Translations under genes and position numbers: made by a program
NCBI RefSeq assembly: GCF_002875705.1
Contig: NZ_MCZZ01000058.1
Span: forward strand, 52,060-116,059
Direction: 5' to 3'
DNA length: 64,000 nucleotides
Source of the DNA: Vibrio sp. 10N.261.45.E2
GTDB lineage: Bacteria; Pseudomonadota; Gammaproteobacteria; Enterobacterales; Vibrionaceae
The notes under the pieces: generated by a model
Databases searched by the model: none
What the model was told of the DNA's origin: nothing
What the model saw: only the letters and a program-made list of their open reading frames with translations
Shown: positions 17,801 through 26,028 of the stretch, piece after piece
Layout of the letters: the number at the start of each line of letters is the position of its first letter
Position numbering within the stretch: the stretch's first letter is position 1

Positions 17801-19063
17801 AACATGCTCATCAAGTGGTCGATTGATGGTGGTGAAACCTTTACCGAAGGCGGAAGTACCCTTGAATACACAGCGGAAGGTCAAGGGAGCAATAAAATCA
17901 TCGCAAAAGCTGCATACCTTGGGTATGAAACAGATGAGCATAGTTGGGCAACGGAATACCGCTCTGTTCGTTCTCAGCGTGCAAAACCAGTTCGTGTCAG
18001 AGTGAAAGGAGATACGGATGTGGAAACCACCGACACACTGACGCTGGTTGCTGATGTTTCGACTCCGTACTCAAACATGGACTCTGAGCTTGAAATTGAA
18101 TGGGTAAGACCTGACGGCACTGTGATCGATTCGAATGTTGCGGAATTTACCCCAACAAATGATGACTTGGCGCGTGCTGATTACCATACATTCACATTAC
18201 GTGCATGGGTAAAAGACGCGAAAGCGTTAACGTATGCGGAATATGACCACAAGGTTCGAGTGTGGGAGTATCAATTTCCTCAGTTTGATGTGGCATATAA
18301 ACAGCGTGTACTTGTGGCCCCTTCGGTAATTGAAATTTGGTTGAGACGCCCAATCGGGGCAAACTTACGCGAATACTATTTGTATGAGTGGAATGGACAA
18401 GGCCGACTGGAACTGACTAAAGATTACGGACATCGAGCTCGATTTACCGCGAAGCAACCGGGCATTTACCCAATCTCGGTAACCGTAGAAGATGATCGCG
18501 GCAACTACGATACCTTTACGGAATATGTTGAGGTACTTGAACCAGAACCTATCACCATCGACTTAACAGCACGATTTAGTAACAGTTACCAAAGGTCGCC
18601 GCTTGACGTCAATGTCCGTCCAACAATTCGTGGTGGTCACCCTTCAGATCGCGTGTCTGATTATCAATGGTATGTTGATGGCGTGCTTCAACCTGAGCTA
18701 GAAAAGTCGTCAGCGAATATTGAAGAGTTATTGACGGGTGATCATGAATTGAAGTTGAAAATACAGACCAACTACGGGCAAGAGGCCGAAGCTATTATAC
18801 CTGTGGAAGTTGTACCGAATCAGCCACCAACATGTTCAATTGACTACAGAATGTATTCCAAGACCGCACGAATCGAAGCGAAATGTAAAGATCTCGACGG
18901 TAAGATGGTCAAATACGACTGGACCGTTGGTGATACCGTTCGACGTAATATTGGTAAGCGAATCTCTGAGCTACGACAACCTGGGGAGTCAGAATTAGTT
19001 ACTGTTGTTGGCTATGATGATTCAGGGGATACCGCTACGGCACAGTTAGTTGTCCGTTGGTAA
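14870..19063 (+). CDS. Giant exported Ig/PKD-like repeat protein (1,397 aa)
   Basis: ATG 14870 is preferred to 14840 because GGAGTTGAAGAGCACT precedes it and it gives a signal peptide (NKLIKILISCSLTIIGSAAVA). The rest is a chain of beta-sandwich-like modules: phrases such as LKISxxDxxGN, VRPDGTVIDSN, ISVTVEDDRGNYDTF and LVTVVGYDDSGDTATAQLVV near the C-terminus are typical of PKD/Ig repeats. Near residue 181 it has VVVEPRPFDQ followed by SCEVVEGQDSC, the same two-cysteine module found in the three proteins at 26569, 36824 and 41139. No anchor motif is visible. Large Ig-like proteins encoded by conjugative plasmids (for example IncHI) coat the cell surface and aid mating; a similar role here is inference. 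Confidence 0.7.
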   Translation: MNKLIKILISCSLTIIGSAAVAKSVYIIGSITSVPPKVEFTYPDEIYRGVKEYSALAKEVASSGCRLETVREEAYTSDSSNLKCFFEWTGDTDPSWNANGLVLDGRPTAAAGEHYRSYRISYFNGIEKERITLIEDSVAYTILEPVPPVIVNVTTETTSAQYEGLNFITHDKSEKLRKITVVVEPRPFDQVVALTQFGESCEVVEGQDSCTVAISAFHLSDDDSLTGQLTTALKVSDKYDVVSAPNNQIQYAWDYRPPVIEQYAVKAVGDTTSNDITLDVDGETVVVQNNEAVVVLSSPHSADTVNTWWLPSKVSLSFEKHTDHVGVSEFVTLEGRDIGDLFKNEYVSYTDKTVDSFGIPEQIGTKFIYRIPLSSVVDGFYQGGIKALDRFANKGDIEVTAMQLDRLPPEIRLYNNDTLFSTGDEINFMEHMIFTVQDETSIENEITDILLDGVPVEHIGEFKMARAIKMASPWDSNTVHKVIVRGKDGNNNVVQREYSISFLPLDFEYDNISDRKVALVQNQDITFAQTKGRACRMFKSEHEAVQGIKNPTQMTCSVNWTIIPQGLEEAWDTASPELIGVFENTGPATVEAEIYIHDSEGRKNLIKVDDTSLIVHTPEAPEIIFDDDGMFEDGIYAVEMGQSRIGRYRVKSAASPLYITLLKNGETLESQYIKQSNRYTEHTITKVITDRNSANHRALWQMDDYSVKVHYARLPEQVIESGVKTYAVPSTRARLKVEQTSRETSTVDTFKVKSKFGLYSSFYRDVVYKSEELGDWSVRIAVMDKEKNLHGLTDWQDMNASGMNDFDVNFSSDDIGDLRFYAQAKVKSPNENYVSMVRSQRGTLKIMKGTAIEGELRTLRITGSVPMNAAIQYQHLTRDDKDASGEVSWYMSQDNGSTWNQYGEPGKRFSFSTAVEGIWLVKGHVPNRFTGEVAETDIVQIMAYKVPQTELLGAANLITGMTRTYTLMDQGEIADAGNMLIKWSIDGGETFTEGGSTLEYTAEGQGSNKIIAKAAYLGYETDEHSWATEYRSVRSQRAKPVRVRVKGDTDVETTDTLTLVADVSTPYSNMDSELEIEWVRPDGTVIDSNVAEFTPTNDDLARADYHTFTLRAWVKDAKALTYAEYDHKVRVWEYQFPQFDVAYKQRVLVAPSVIEIWLRRPIGANLREYYLYEWNGQGRLELTKDYGHRARFTAKQPGIYPISVTVEDDRGNYDTFTEYVEVLEPEPITIDLTARFSNSYQRSPLDVNVRPTIRGGHPSDRVSDYQWYVDGVLQPELEKSSANIEELLTGDHELKLKIQTNYGQEAEAIIPVEVVPNQPPTCSIDYRMYSKTARIEAKCKDLDGKMVKYDWTVGDTVRRNIGKRISELRQPGESELVTVVGYDDSGDTATAQLVVRW

Positions 19064-19102
19064 ACGTTTGACCTCAATGTAAGAGTGCTCATTTATCGTT
19101 GC

Positions 19103-19142
19103 AGGTGCATTTAGACTCTTCAGTTTAGATGCACCTTTTTTA
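19103..19142. terminator. Bidirectional terminator between convergent genes
   Basis: AGGTGCAT (19103-19110) pairs with ATGCACCT (19129-19136), with further TTAGA/TTTAG pairing inside, followed by a T-run (19136-19142). It lies between the plus-strand giant gene and the minus-strand gene ending at 19140. Confidence 0.75.
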
Positions 19143-19472
19143 TTGGATGGGTATAGCCAGGTTGTCCACGTTTTCATTGAATGAAATGCAGTACAAGCAC
19201 TGAACTGTCGCCCCATCCAAGTCATCTTCATCAAACAAACTGTCATCAGACAACCATTCGTTTTGCATCGCTTCTGTTATCTCTTTGGCCATAAACACAG
19301 CGAGAGTGGCGTTAGGGTATTCCGAAGCAAGGTAAGCCTTAATATGATGCTCTAGCATAGGTTCAATGGAGTGAAGCCATAGGGATTCATTACTTGAATG
19401 AGCCATAGTTATAGCAAGTCGAGCTTGAGTCATTGCAGACGGGCAGCGATAGGCTTGTAAATTCAGTTCCAT
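19140..19472 (-). CDS. Hypothetical protein (110 aa) in the DGQHR operon
   Basis: Unrecognised. ATG 19472 has a strong ribosome site (CTAAGGAGAGAGATT) and begins 30 bases after the stop of the DGQHR gene, so the two are co-transcribed. The protein is acidic toward its C-terminus (SDDSLFDEDDLDG) and then has CLYC (two cysteines spaced by two), without membrane segments. It may be a small partner of the DGQHR or PP-loop protein; this is inference from position. Confidence 0.6.
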   Translation of the reverse strand: MELNLQAYRCPSAMTQARLAITMAHSSNESLWLHSIEPMLEHHIKAYLASEYPNATLAVFMAKEITEAMQNEWLSDDSLFDEDDLDGATVQCLYCISFNENVDNLAIPIQ

Positions 19473-19502
19473 AATCTCTCTCCTTAGCGTTTATTCCAAA
19501 GG

Positions 19503-20672
19503 CTAAATTTCATCACACGGGTAGATACCACAGACTTTGCACAGACGTCGGCCCATCAGTTTCTCTGAACCTTTTTGCATTCTGTATTTCGGCTCTTTAG
19601 CATTGTCTAACTGTAGCTTTTGCACAACGCCTGCTTGAGTCCACCAGCTGTCTTTCATGTTGAGTAACGGAAGTGTTTTTAAGCGCTCCAGAGCAGTCCA
19701 GTCTGGTGCCGTACCATTAGACATACCTTCTTCGATGATGGAGCGACAAACCCACGCGCATCCGTAGAAATAAATAGCTTTGCTATACATAGGGTCATTC
19801 TCAGGATCGCTTTCACCAATTGGCATAGCGTTGAGTACGCTCGTAAGCGCAGGCTTGAGCATGTTGAACAACTGATCTGCCATTTCAGGGTTCTTGGTGA
19901 GTAATGCATTTGTTTTCGCAGCTGTGGAAGCACTGGCAATGTTTAAGAAATCTTGAAGCTGCTTTAAGATGAAAAGTTGGCCGTTGGTGAGTTTTCCACT
20001 TACCGAGATCAGGTCCCATAAGGTGAATTGGTTTACTTCTAAATCCAGAAATCGACGTAATAACCGGCTGTAAGGTTTGCTGCTGTCGAAGTAGAGGTTT
20101 TGACTCGTTGTTGGTTTTCTCTGATTGTAGTGATAATCACTGAATAGTTGCTTTATTTGCTCTGTCACTGGCTCCAGTGTGTCGGTATCTGAGACAAGGA
20201 ATTTCACGCTCAGGGTTTGCGTTGCAAGCTCAGGCATTTCGGTCAATAAAACTTGAAATAGCTCATTGCGGTTTTGACCGTCTGCGATATGACGATCACA
20301 GTCGGCAGGGATCACGGCTTTAATCATCTTACGGTTACCGACAATGATTTCTTCTTCATCCTTAAGGTGGCTTAAACAAATCGCCAGTCCGGGCAATACG
20401 GTATTATCGCGGGTTCGAAAGTAGTCTTGGAGCGGTTCGCTGCGTGACTTTTCGAGATCACGTTGACGTTTTAAGTGGGCAGGTATCTTGTCTGAACCTT
20501 CTTCATTTTTGAAATGCTCGGCTAACTCTTTGGTCAACAGAATACCTTCAAGGCTACGAAATCCGAACTTGTTGATCCCTTCATTACCGACAAAGAATAC
20601 CACTTCGAGATCCTTGCCATTAAGAGCATGGTTGGGTGTGTATGTTACTTGGAAATCTGTCTTCGCGTTCAT
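19503..20672 (-). CDS. DGQHR-domain protein, DndB-like
   Basis: Near residues 120-135 it has AVIPADCDRHIADGQNR followed by an alternating helix, a variant of the D-G-Q-H-R motif of DndB and related proteins (here His is Asn). DndB binds DNA and represses or tunes the phosphorothioation genes; DGQHR proteins also occur in other DNA-modification and ParB-like systems. At 389 residues it is close to DndB length. The C-terminus ends in CKVCGIYPC, a possible metal-binding site. ATG 20672 follows GAGGACAACATT. It is divergent from the giant PP-loop gene and shares a 157-base control region with it. Confidence 0.7.
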   Translation of the reverse strand: MNAKTDFQVTYTPNHALNGKDLEVVFFVGNEGINKFGFRSLEGILLTKELAEHFKNEEGSDKIPAHLKRQRDLEKSRSEPLQDYFRTRDNTVLPGLAICLSHLKDEEEIIVGNRKMIKAVIPADCDRHIADGQNRNELFQVLLTEMPELATQTLSVKFLVSDTDTLEPVTEQIKQLFSDYHYNQRKPTTSQNLYFDSSKPYSRLLRRFLDLEVNQFTLWDLISVSGKLTNGQLFILKQLQDFLNIASASTAAKTNALLTKNPEMADQLFNMLKPALTSVLNAMPIGESDPENDPMYSKAIYFYGCAWVCRSIIEEGMSNGTAPDWTALERLKTLPLLNMKDSWWTQAGVVQKLQLDNAKEPKYRMQKGSEKLMGRRLCKVCGIYPCDEI

Positions 20673-20829
20673 AATGTTGTCCTCACTGGATTTATTTTCA
20701 GTCTATGTAGAACAACTATCCCTGTCTATAAAATGAAAGAAAAAACTCCCATAAAACGGGGGGATAAACTTTCATTATTATCTATGCACGTTATAGTTAA
20801 GGTATTCAAGATGACTTAGGGAATCGGAC
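20673..20829. promoter_or_regulatory. Divergent control region with inverted repeat
   Basis: The region between the DGQHR gene and the PP-loop gene contains AATGAAAG (20732-20739) and CTTTCATT (20769-20776) as perfect inverted repeats, with CCC and GGG runs inside. TTATAGTT just before 20810 may be a -10 for the plus-strand gene. An autoregulator such as the DGQHR protein could act here; that is a guess. Confidence 0.4.
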
Positions 20830-23800
20830 ATGACTTTATTAGTATCGACAGCACAAGACGCATTAAGCAGTCAATTGTATGCCCTGCATATGGGGATTAT
20901 TGATCGCTTCAATGACACGGTGAGAGAAACGCGTAGCCTGATCGAAGCTGATGAGAAGTATATTTGTCATGAAGGCTTAAGTATGGGGAAAGACAGCACA
21001 TTGGTCGCACTGTGCTTGATTGAAGCTTACAAACAGAGCATTGCGGAAGGAAAAATCGAACCCTCACGTCCACTGATGATAAGCACCGTTAATCCTGGTG
21101 CAGAAGCATTGCCAATGCAGATGTACAGCGAGTATGCGGCTCCGTTCTTGAAAGCCTATGCGAAGGACTGTGGCATTAACCTTTTCTATGATGGTGTGGC
21201 TCCTGACTTTCATGAAGAGTACGCCAATCGTTACTTGTCGGCACAAAAAGTGATTCAGAATGCGTCTATGTCCGGCGACTGTACTGTAATTTTGAAGCTG
21301 ATCCCTTCCGAGAAGTACATTAAAACCATGTTGAATCGATTTGAAGGTATGGAAGGCATGGAGCAGTACGCGTCGTCACCGGTTATCTCTTTTTCGGGCT
21401 CACGCGTAAAAGATGAAAGCACACGTCGTACTCGTAATATGAAGAAGCAGGGTACTGCAAACAAGACCATCGATGCACTCAAGGCGGAGCTGGTGGACCA
21501 AAGTGATGTCAGTACATTCCGTCTGTATCAGTATGCACCTATCCGAGATTGGTTAACGGATGAAGTCTTTACGGCCTTAGAGTTAGCCGGAAAGAAGCCT
21601 TTGACGAAGAACCTCCCTGGTATTCAAAATGCTATTCCAGCATTCATGCCCGACTTTGCTTTGTTGTTGGCCATCTATGGAAATGCCGCGCAAGAAGCAT
21701 GTGAGATCTCAGTCGGACAAAAGCATGGTGCTGGGTGTTCAGGTAAAGCTCGATATGGGTGCTTGATCTGTACTCAAGTTGGCACCATTGATAAAACTCA
21801 AAGCAGTTTGGCTAAACAAGACCGATGGAATATCCTCGGTCAAGAGGAAGCTTTGCGTTTACGTGATTACATGTTCCGTCTGTCTGCGAACATGAGAGCT
21901 CGTGCTCTACATGCTAAAGGATACGACAGTGTAGGCTATGGCAGAATTGCGCTTCAACCCAACGTATTAAAGCCGCGCTACTTGGAGAAGTTGGTCAGAC
22001 TTTTTGCCCAGTTATCAATTCTTTCACAGCAAAGGGCTGCAGAATTTCGTCAACTTATTGCCGAAGGCAAAGAGGATACACATCCCGGCATTGTAGAGAT
22101 CCAAAATGATGTGACGTTGAATGCGAAAGCGAGACGTGGTTATTTGGCTATGTATAAAGCTCAAGCGGTGAATCCACAAATCAAACTATTCTCTGAACGT
22201 CACGCAGTGTACCTAAGCTATCGCTGGGGCATTGACGGTATAGCAAGCCTTCCGTTTAGACCACTTGCTATCTGGCGTGATCTTCACTTAAGACCTGAGT
22301 CATGGATTCCGTTTCCGAAAACCAATGCAGAGTGGGAAGCGGAAACGGGGAAGACCATCAAGTTAGTTGACCCGCAATATCCTCTCCCTGAAGCAGTAAT
22401 GATGCCTGTGTTCAAAAAAGAGGAACCGAACCATTATGTGGCCAACCACCGTGCGCTTCTGTCGTATTGGCGACGTCCGATTGATACCTCGGATATCACT
22501 AACGAAGCAGGCTTCAACAATTGCACGCTTGAGCGTAATCCCCAACACAATACGCCAGTCAAAGTGGAAATGTCGGTTTCACATTCATTCAATGACACGC
22601 AAGTTGACGATGGCCAGTATCAGGTGAGTGCAAACATCAAAGGTGAAGTGCATCTGGTCGATATCGGGTCTGTTACCTTTGGTACGCCCGAAATGGGGAA
22701 GGTACGCATTGACGGAAAATTGGTATCGAAGTCTTTTGAGTCAGAGTATCTATCTACCACGTTCACTGAGTTGGCCACTAATCGCATCAACAATGTAATG
22801 GAAGCGATCTCCGATAAATTAGTTCAACGTGAGTTCGTAAGCTTACAATCTGCCCAGCAATTCGTGAACAAAGCCCTCGCTACTGAGTTTCCTTCAAAGA
22901 AACCGACTTTACTTACTCAGTCTATCCCGTATTTAAAAAGTGCGGTGCTAGGTGTGGCGTATAACGAGAAACCGAGAAAGGTGTCAGCAAAAGCCCATTT
23001 CACAAAGCGAGTAGTACGAACTCAAAATGGTAAGCTTTCGAAATCAAATACCCGCGTTAAATTCTATCCATTGTCAGTAGATTCGCGCTTACATCTTGCC
23101 CATGCCAATAAGCTAAATGGCCTTAATGTTGACTTTGGGTATGCATATGAAAAAGAAGTTAGCGTGCAAACTGAGCTCATTAACTGCCATGGAGAGCTGG
23201 TGGATGGTGCAAAAATCGCCGTCACCGAACAGTCCATAGAGATGTTTAAGAGACTGGGTGGCTTTGAACGTGCATTGGATGTACATGATTCACATTTAGC
23301 TCGTGCGCTCCGTCATCGTGGCCCAGTAAGAAAGTTTATATCAACGTGTCCAGCTGAAATGTTGAATACGATGGGGGGCGTGGTCGTGTCACCTTCATAT
23401 ATCGCTAAGTACCGTGAACTTCTCAAGCGTACTCAATTGTTCGCAGAACTCGGCGCTTTGGACTATCAATCAATGTCTGTTGAGGAAATCCAAAAACAGC
23501 CTTGGGCTATTACCATGAAGCAACACAGAATGGATAAAGTGGGTGTACTTCGTGTTGTGCGTGAACTAAGAAATAAGCAAAGGAAGCAGGTAAAGGCGGC
23601 TTTGCATGCGGGAACGCCACATCAAGAGTCACTGCTACAGGTTCAACAGTTGTTTAGCCTTGCTCAACAATATGTGGAAGAAGGGTTTGATACGTTATCT
23701 ACATCGATATTTAACGTCCAGTTTAATACTCACGAGATTAGTCACACTCAAAGGGCAGCGGCATACAAAGCATGGTTACTGCTCAATCAAGATGCGCTGT

Positions 23801-24489
23801 CTTCATTTAATGAATTGCAACGCAAGGCACTGACCCCATCGCAAAGGAGCCATCTTTCTCTGGATGCGTCTTTTCTAACTCGCCTTGCTACTGTTACAGA
23901 AAAAGCCATGAGCGAACTGAGTAAAACTGCCATAGGAGTTGTTCAAAAGTGGCAGCCGATGGTTCAAGCGGTTCAGTCAATACGCGATAAAATTGAAATC
24001 GCAGAGAAGTCAGGTGTAGACGAAACACAAAACCGCGATCATCACCTTGAGATGTATAAACTAGTGATCACTCAATATCATCCACAGTCAGCTGGTGCGT
24101 TATTTGAACCGTCAGCGTCTCACCTACGACCTAATCTAACGAATTTCAAGTTGATGCTGGATAAGCAGCTTGAGAGAATGAGCAAGGCAATCGAGTGGTT
24201 TACTGATTTAGCAAAAGGCATTTCAGCTGAAGGGTCGACATTGAAGAGCAAAGCAGTAGCAAAAGTCGATCTCTCAACGCGTCTTAGTTACTGTGCTAAT
24301 TTACCAAACACTTCACAGAAGGTGCCTGTTCCGGCGTCACTAGAACTGCCAGTAATCGTGCATGAGGACTTAATATTGGAAAGTAAGTCGGAGTCAAAGC
24401 AAAAGACTAAAAAGACCGCAAAGAGAACGAACACGTTAGAAAGCATGCTTGCATATCAAGCTAAACAAGAGGACTTCGAATATGTCTAA
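20830..24489 (+). CDS. Giant DndC-like PP-loop (PAPS reductase family) protein, 1,219 aa
   Basis: Residues 45-60 carry a PP-loop (GLSMGKDSTLVALCL; usual form SGGKDS). Residues 300-316 hold C303-SGKARYG-C311-LI-C314-T, which matches the GxSRFGCWVCT iron-sulfur cysteine block of DndC. DndC is the ATP-pyrophosphatase that activates DNA for sulfur insertion; the related IbrA proteins lie beside ParB-like IbrB. Family members are usually 400-550 aa, while this protein has about 850 extra residues without recognised domains, ending in a Lys-rich tail (KQKTKKTAKR). It is divergent from a DGQHR gene and overlaps the following gene by 8 bases. DndA, D and E are absent nearby, so sulfur chemistry on DNA is only a hypothesis. 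Confidence 0.75.
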   Translation: MTLLVSTAQDALSSQLYALHMGIIDRFNDTVRETRSLIEADEKYICHEGLSMGKDSTLVALCLIEAYKQSIAEGKIEPSRPLMISTVNPGAEALPMQMYSEYAAPFLKAYAKDCGINLFYDGVAPDFHEEYANRYLSAQKVIQNASMSGDCTVILKLIPSEKYIKTMLNRFEGMEGMEQYASSPVISFSGSRVKDESTRRTRNMKKQGTANKTIDALKAELVDQSDVSTFRLYQYAPIRDWLTDEVFTALELAGKKPLTKNLPGIQNAIPAFMPDFALLLAIYGNAAQEACEISVGQKHGAGCSGKARYGCLICTQVGTIDKTQSSLAKQDRWNILGQEEALRLRDYMFRLSANMRARALHAKGYDSVGYGRIALQPNVLKPRYLEKLVRLFAQLSILSQQRAAEFRQLIAEGKEDTHPGIVEIQNDVTLNAKARRGYLAMYKAQAVNPQIKLFSERHAVYLSYRWGIDGIASLPFRPLAIWRDLHLRPESWIPFPKTNAEWEAETGKTIKLVDPQYPLPEAVMMPVFKKEEPNHYVANHRALLSYWRRPIDTSDITNEAGFNNCTLERNPQHNTPVKVEMSVSHSFNDTQVDDGQYQVSANIKGEVHLVDIGSVTFGTPEMGKVRIDGKLVSKSFESEYLSTTFTELATNRINNVMEAISDKLVQREFVSLQSAQQFVNKALATEFPSKKPTLLTQSIPYLKSAVLGVAYNEKPRKVSAKAHFTKRVVRTQNGKLSKSNTRVKFYPLSVDSRLHLAHANKLNGLNVDFGYAYEKEVSVQTELINCHGELVDGAKIAVTEQSIEMFKRLGGFERALDVHDSHLARALRHRGPVRKFISTCPAEMLNTMGGVVVSPSYIAKYRELLKRTQLFAELGALDYQSMSVEEIQKQPWAITMKQHRMDKVGVLRVVRELRNKQRKQVKAALHAGTPHQESLLQVQQLFSLAQQYVEEGFDTLSTSIFNVQFNTHEISHTQRAAAYKAWLLLNQDALSSFNELQRKALTPSQRSHLSLDASFLTRLATVTEKAMSELSKTAIGVVQKWQPMVQAVQSIRDKIEIAEKSGVDETQNRDHHLEMYKLVITQYHPQSAGALFEPSASHLRPNLTNFKLMLDKQLERMSKAIEWFTDLAKGISAEGSTLKSKAVAKVDLSTRLSYCANLPNTSQKVPVPASLELPVIVHEDLILESKSESKQKTKKTAKRTNTLESMLAYQAKQEDFEYV

Positions 24490-24970
24490 CATGTCTAACT
24501 ATCAAATGGAAAACGACATCGCCTTAGTTGCGAATGTCTGCCATGTATCGATTACTCGTCTGAAAAATTGGTGCAAGACTTCACCTGAAAAAGCCATGCT
24601 GTTTGATACAGCGTGTACAGCTATTGAGTTACAACCGGAGACATATAAAGCGGTTCTGCAAAACGCGGTGAGTCTATCAATATCGAACCACCATGAGACT
24701 CATAGCCTTTTAGGGATACCATACAAGGTTGAGCGTCTGAGTGGGTTTGCTGTGCCTGTTAATACGCTAAGACGTTGGATGAGTGACAATCCGCATACAT
24801 ATATAGCCGCAGTTATCGGCATGCAGCAATTGATAATCCGCCAGCATTGCGATGCATCTGTCTCCAAAAAGCTGTACCAAAAAATCGGTTTATGCTACTC
24901 AGAACAGTGCAGCCTCTTCGTAGCCAATGCTGACGCGGTTGGTAAACTCATTAAAGGACTAAAACTATAA
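24482..24970 (+). CDS. Hypothetical protein with HTH-like segment (162-163 aa), coupled to PP-loop gene
   Basis: Unrecognised family. ATG 24482 overlaps the PP-loop gene's end (ATGTCTAA) and is preferred to in-frame starts upstream. The N-terminal part reads LVANVCHVSITRLKNWCK and a second segment GFAVPVNTLRRWMSDN has a similar shape; both look like helix-turn-helix recognition helices, so it could bind DNA. Tight coupling suggests it works with the DndC-like protein. Confidence 0.55.
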   Translation: MSNMSNYQMENDIALVANVCHVSITRLKNWCKTSPEKAMLFDTACTAIELQPETYKAVLQNAVSLSISNHHETHSLLGIPYKVERLSGFAVPVNTLRRWMSDNPHTYIAAVIGMQQLIIRQHCDASVSKKLYQKIGLCYSEQCSLFVANADAVGKLIKGLKL

Positions 24971-25453
24971 CGTCAACTGGCTTTATCGGTTTAGCTACCT
25001 ATTTAAAGGCGAGGGTCCATCATTATCTTGGCAAGGCTTTTTGGCCACCAGCCACCAATCGAATTTACAAAAACCTCCCAGAAAACCAGAGACATTGTGG
25101 ATACTTAACGTTAATATGTGATCTAAATCACACTTATCGTATAATCTTAGACTTGTTTTAAGACGATATCCCTTTGATTTTCCCTAAACTATCCCTAGAA
25201 CCGCTCTGAATCGCTTTCTAACGTACAACGATGGTTCGGGTTAATTCCGCGATGCCATTACTGCTACTGTTGCACTAAACGCTACCTGCGCAACATATGG
25301 GCATGAGTGGTGTGACATTAATCATTATGGGCTGATTGTTAGCAATATTGAATGGTTGTAATCTTGCTTTGGACATGGATAATTCCCGTCCCGTGAAATG
25401 AGCTAGGTTTATCACCTCTCTATAATTACTCCTATAATGTTTTTGAGGTCACA
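24971..25453 (+). other. Gene-free 483-base region with CRP box and promoters
   Basis: No open frame with a plausible start and ribosome site was found. It holds a perfect CRP-type palindrome (25117-25132), TATAAT (25140-25145) and a second promoter-like TATAAT at about 25433 close to the gene at 25454. The stretch of about 290 bases between the two promoters could encode an untranslated RNA. Confidence 0.5.
25117..25132. promoter_or_regulatory. Perfect CRP-type binding site
   Basis: TGTGATCTAAATCACA is TGTGA-N6-TCACA without mismatch. It is centred 18 bases upstream of a TATAAT (25140-25145), so it overlaps the -35 position of that promoter, an arrangement that normally represses rather than activates. 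Confidence 0.6.
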
Positions 25454-26020
25454 ATGAAGAAGAGGCTAATTATGAGTGCAAGTATTCTTGCTGCGCTCGG
25501 TGGCAATGCCAGTGCGTCAATGGGCGATACTGTTGCTAAAGCTATGGATCTTCGTCTAGAGACAATTGAGTGTAAAGATAACCAACGCCAAGTTTCGGCT
25601 GAAAGCTTAGAAATGGCTGTGTCTATTATTGCAAAACTCAACACTCAAACTAAACAGCTTAGAGAAGTTTACAGTGAGATTGAGCAATCAGATGTACCTG
25701 AGAGCTATTTTGATAAAGTAACTATCGATGAGCTGGTGGTCGCAGACGGTTATATCCGTGGTTTTGAGATGATTCTTAAAGCGCAACACGAAAGCCTAAG
25801 TCGTCGTGCAACGGCGTATGAGCAACCAGCGGTTGAAACAGCAAAACAAATTCGTAAGGCTACAGCGAAGCTACGCCGTGCCGTTGGTGATTTAATGTCG
25901 ATCGAACGCCAACTCCAAGTGGCTTCGATTGGTAAATATGAGACTAGCTTTGAGATGACTTCTGATAAAGTTGCAAAACTCAAAGCGGCGACACAAGCGA
26001 CTGTCTCTAATTATCACTAG
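25454..26020 (+). CDS. Exported, helix-rich hypothetical protein (188 aa)
   Basis: Unrecognised. The N-terminus (MKKRLIMSASILAALGGNASA) is a signal peptide. The mature part is Ala/Lys/Glu-rich and almost wholly helical (LEMAVSIIAKLNTQTKQLREVYSEIE; TAKQIRKATAKLRRAVGDLM), suggesting a coiled coil in the periplasm. The YafO-like toxin gene begins 8 bases after its stop, so they are co-transcribed, but this protein does not look like a cytoplasmic antitoxin. Confidence 0.6.
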   Translation: MKKRLIMSASILAALGGNASASMGDTVAKAMDLRLETIECKDNQRQVSAESLEMAVSIIAKLNTQTKQLREVYSEIEQSDVPESYFDKVTIDELVVADGYIRGFEMILKAQHESLSRRATAYEQPAVETAKQIRKATAKLRRAVGDLMSIERQLQVASIGKYETSFEMTSDKVAKLKAATQATVSNYH

Positions 26021-26028
26021 GGGAACGC

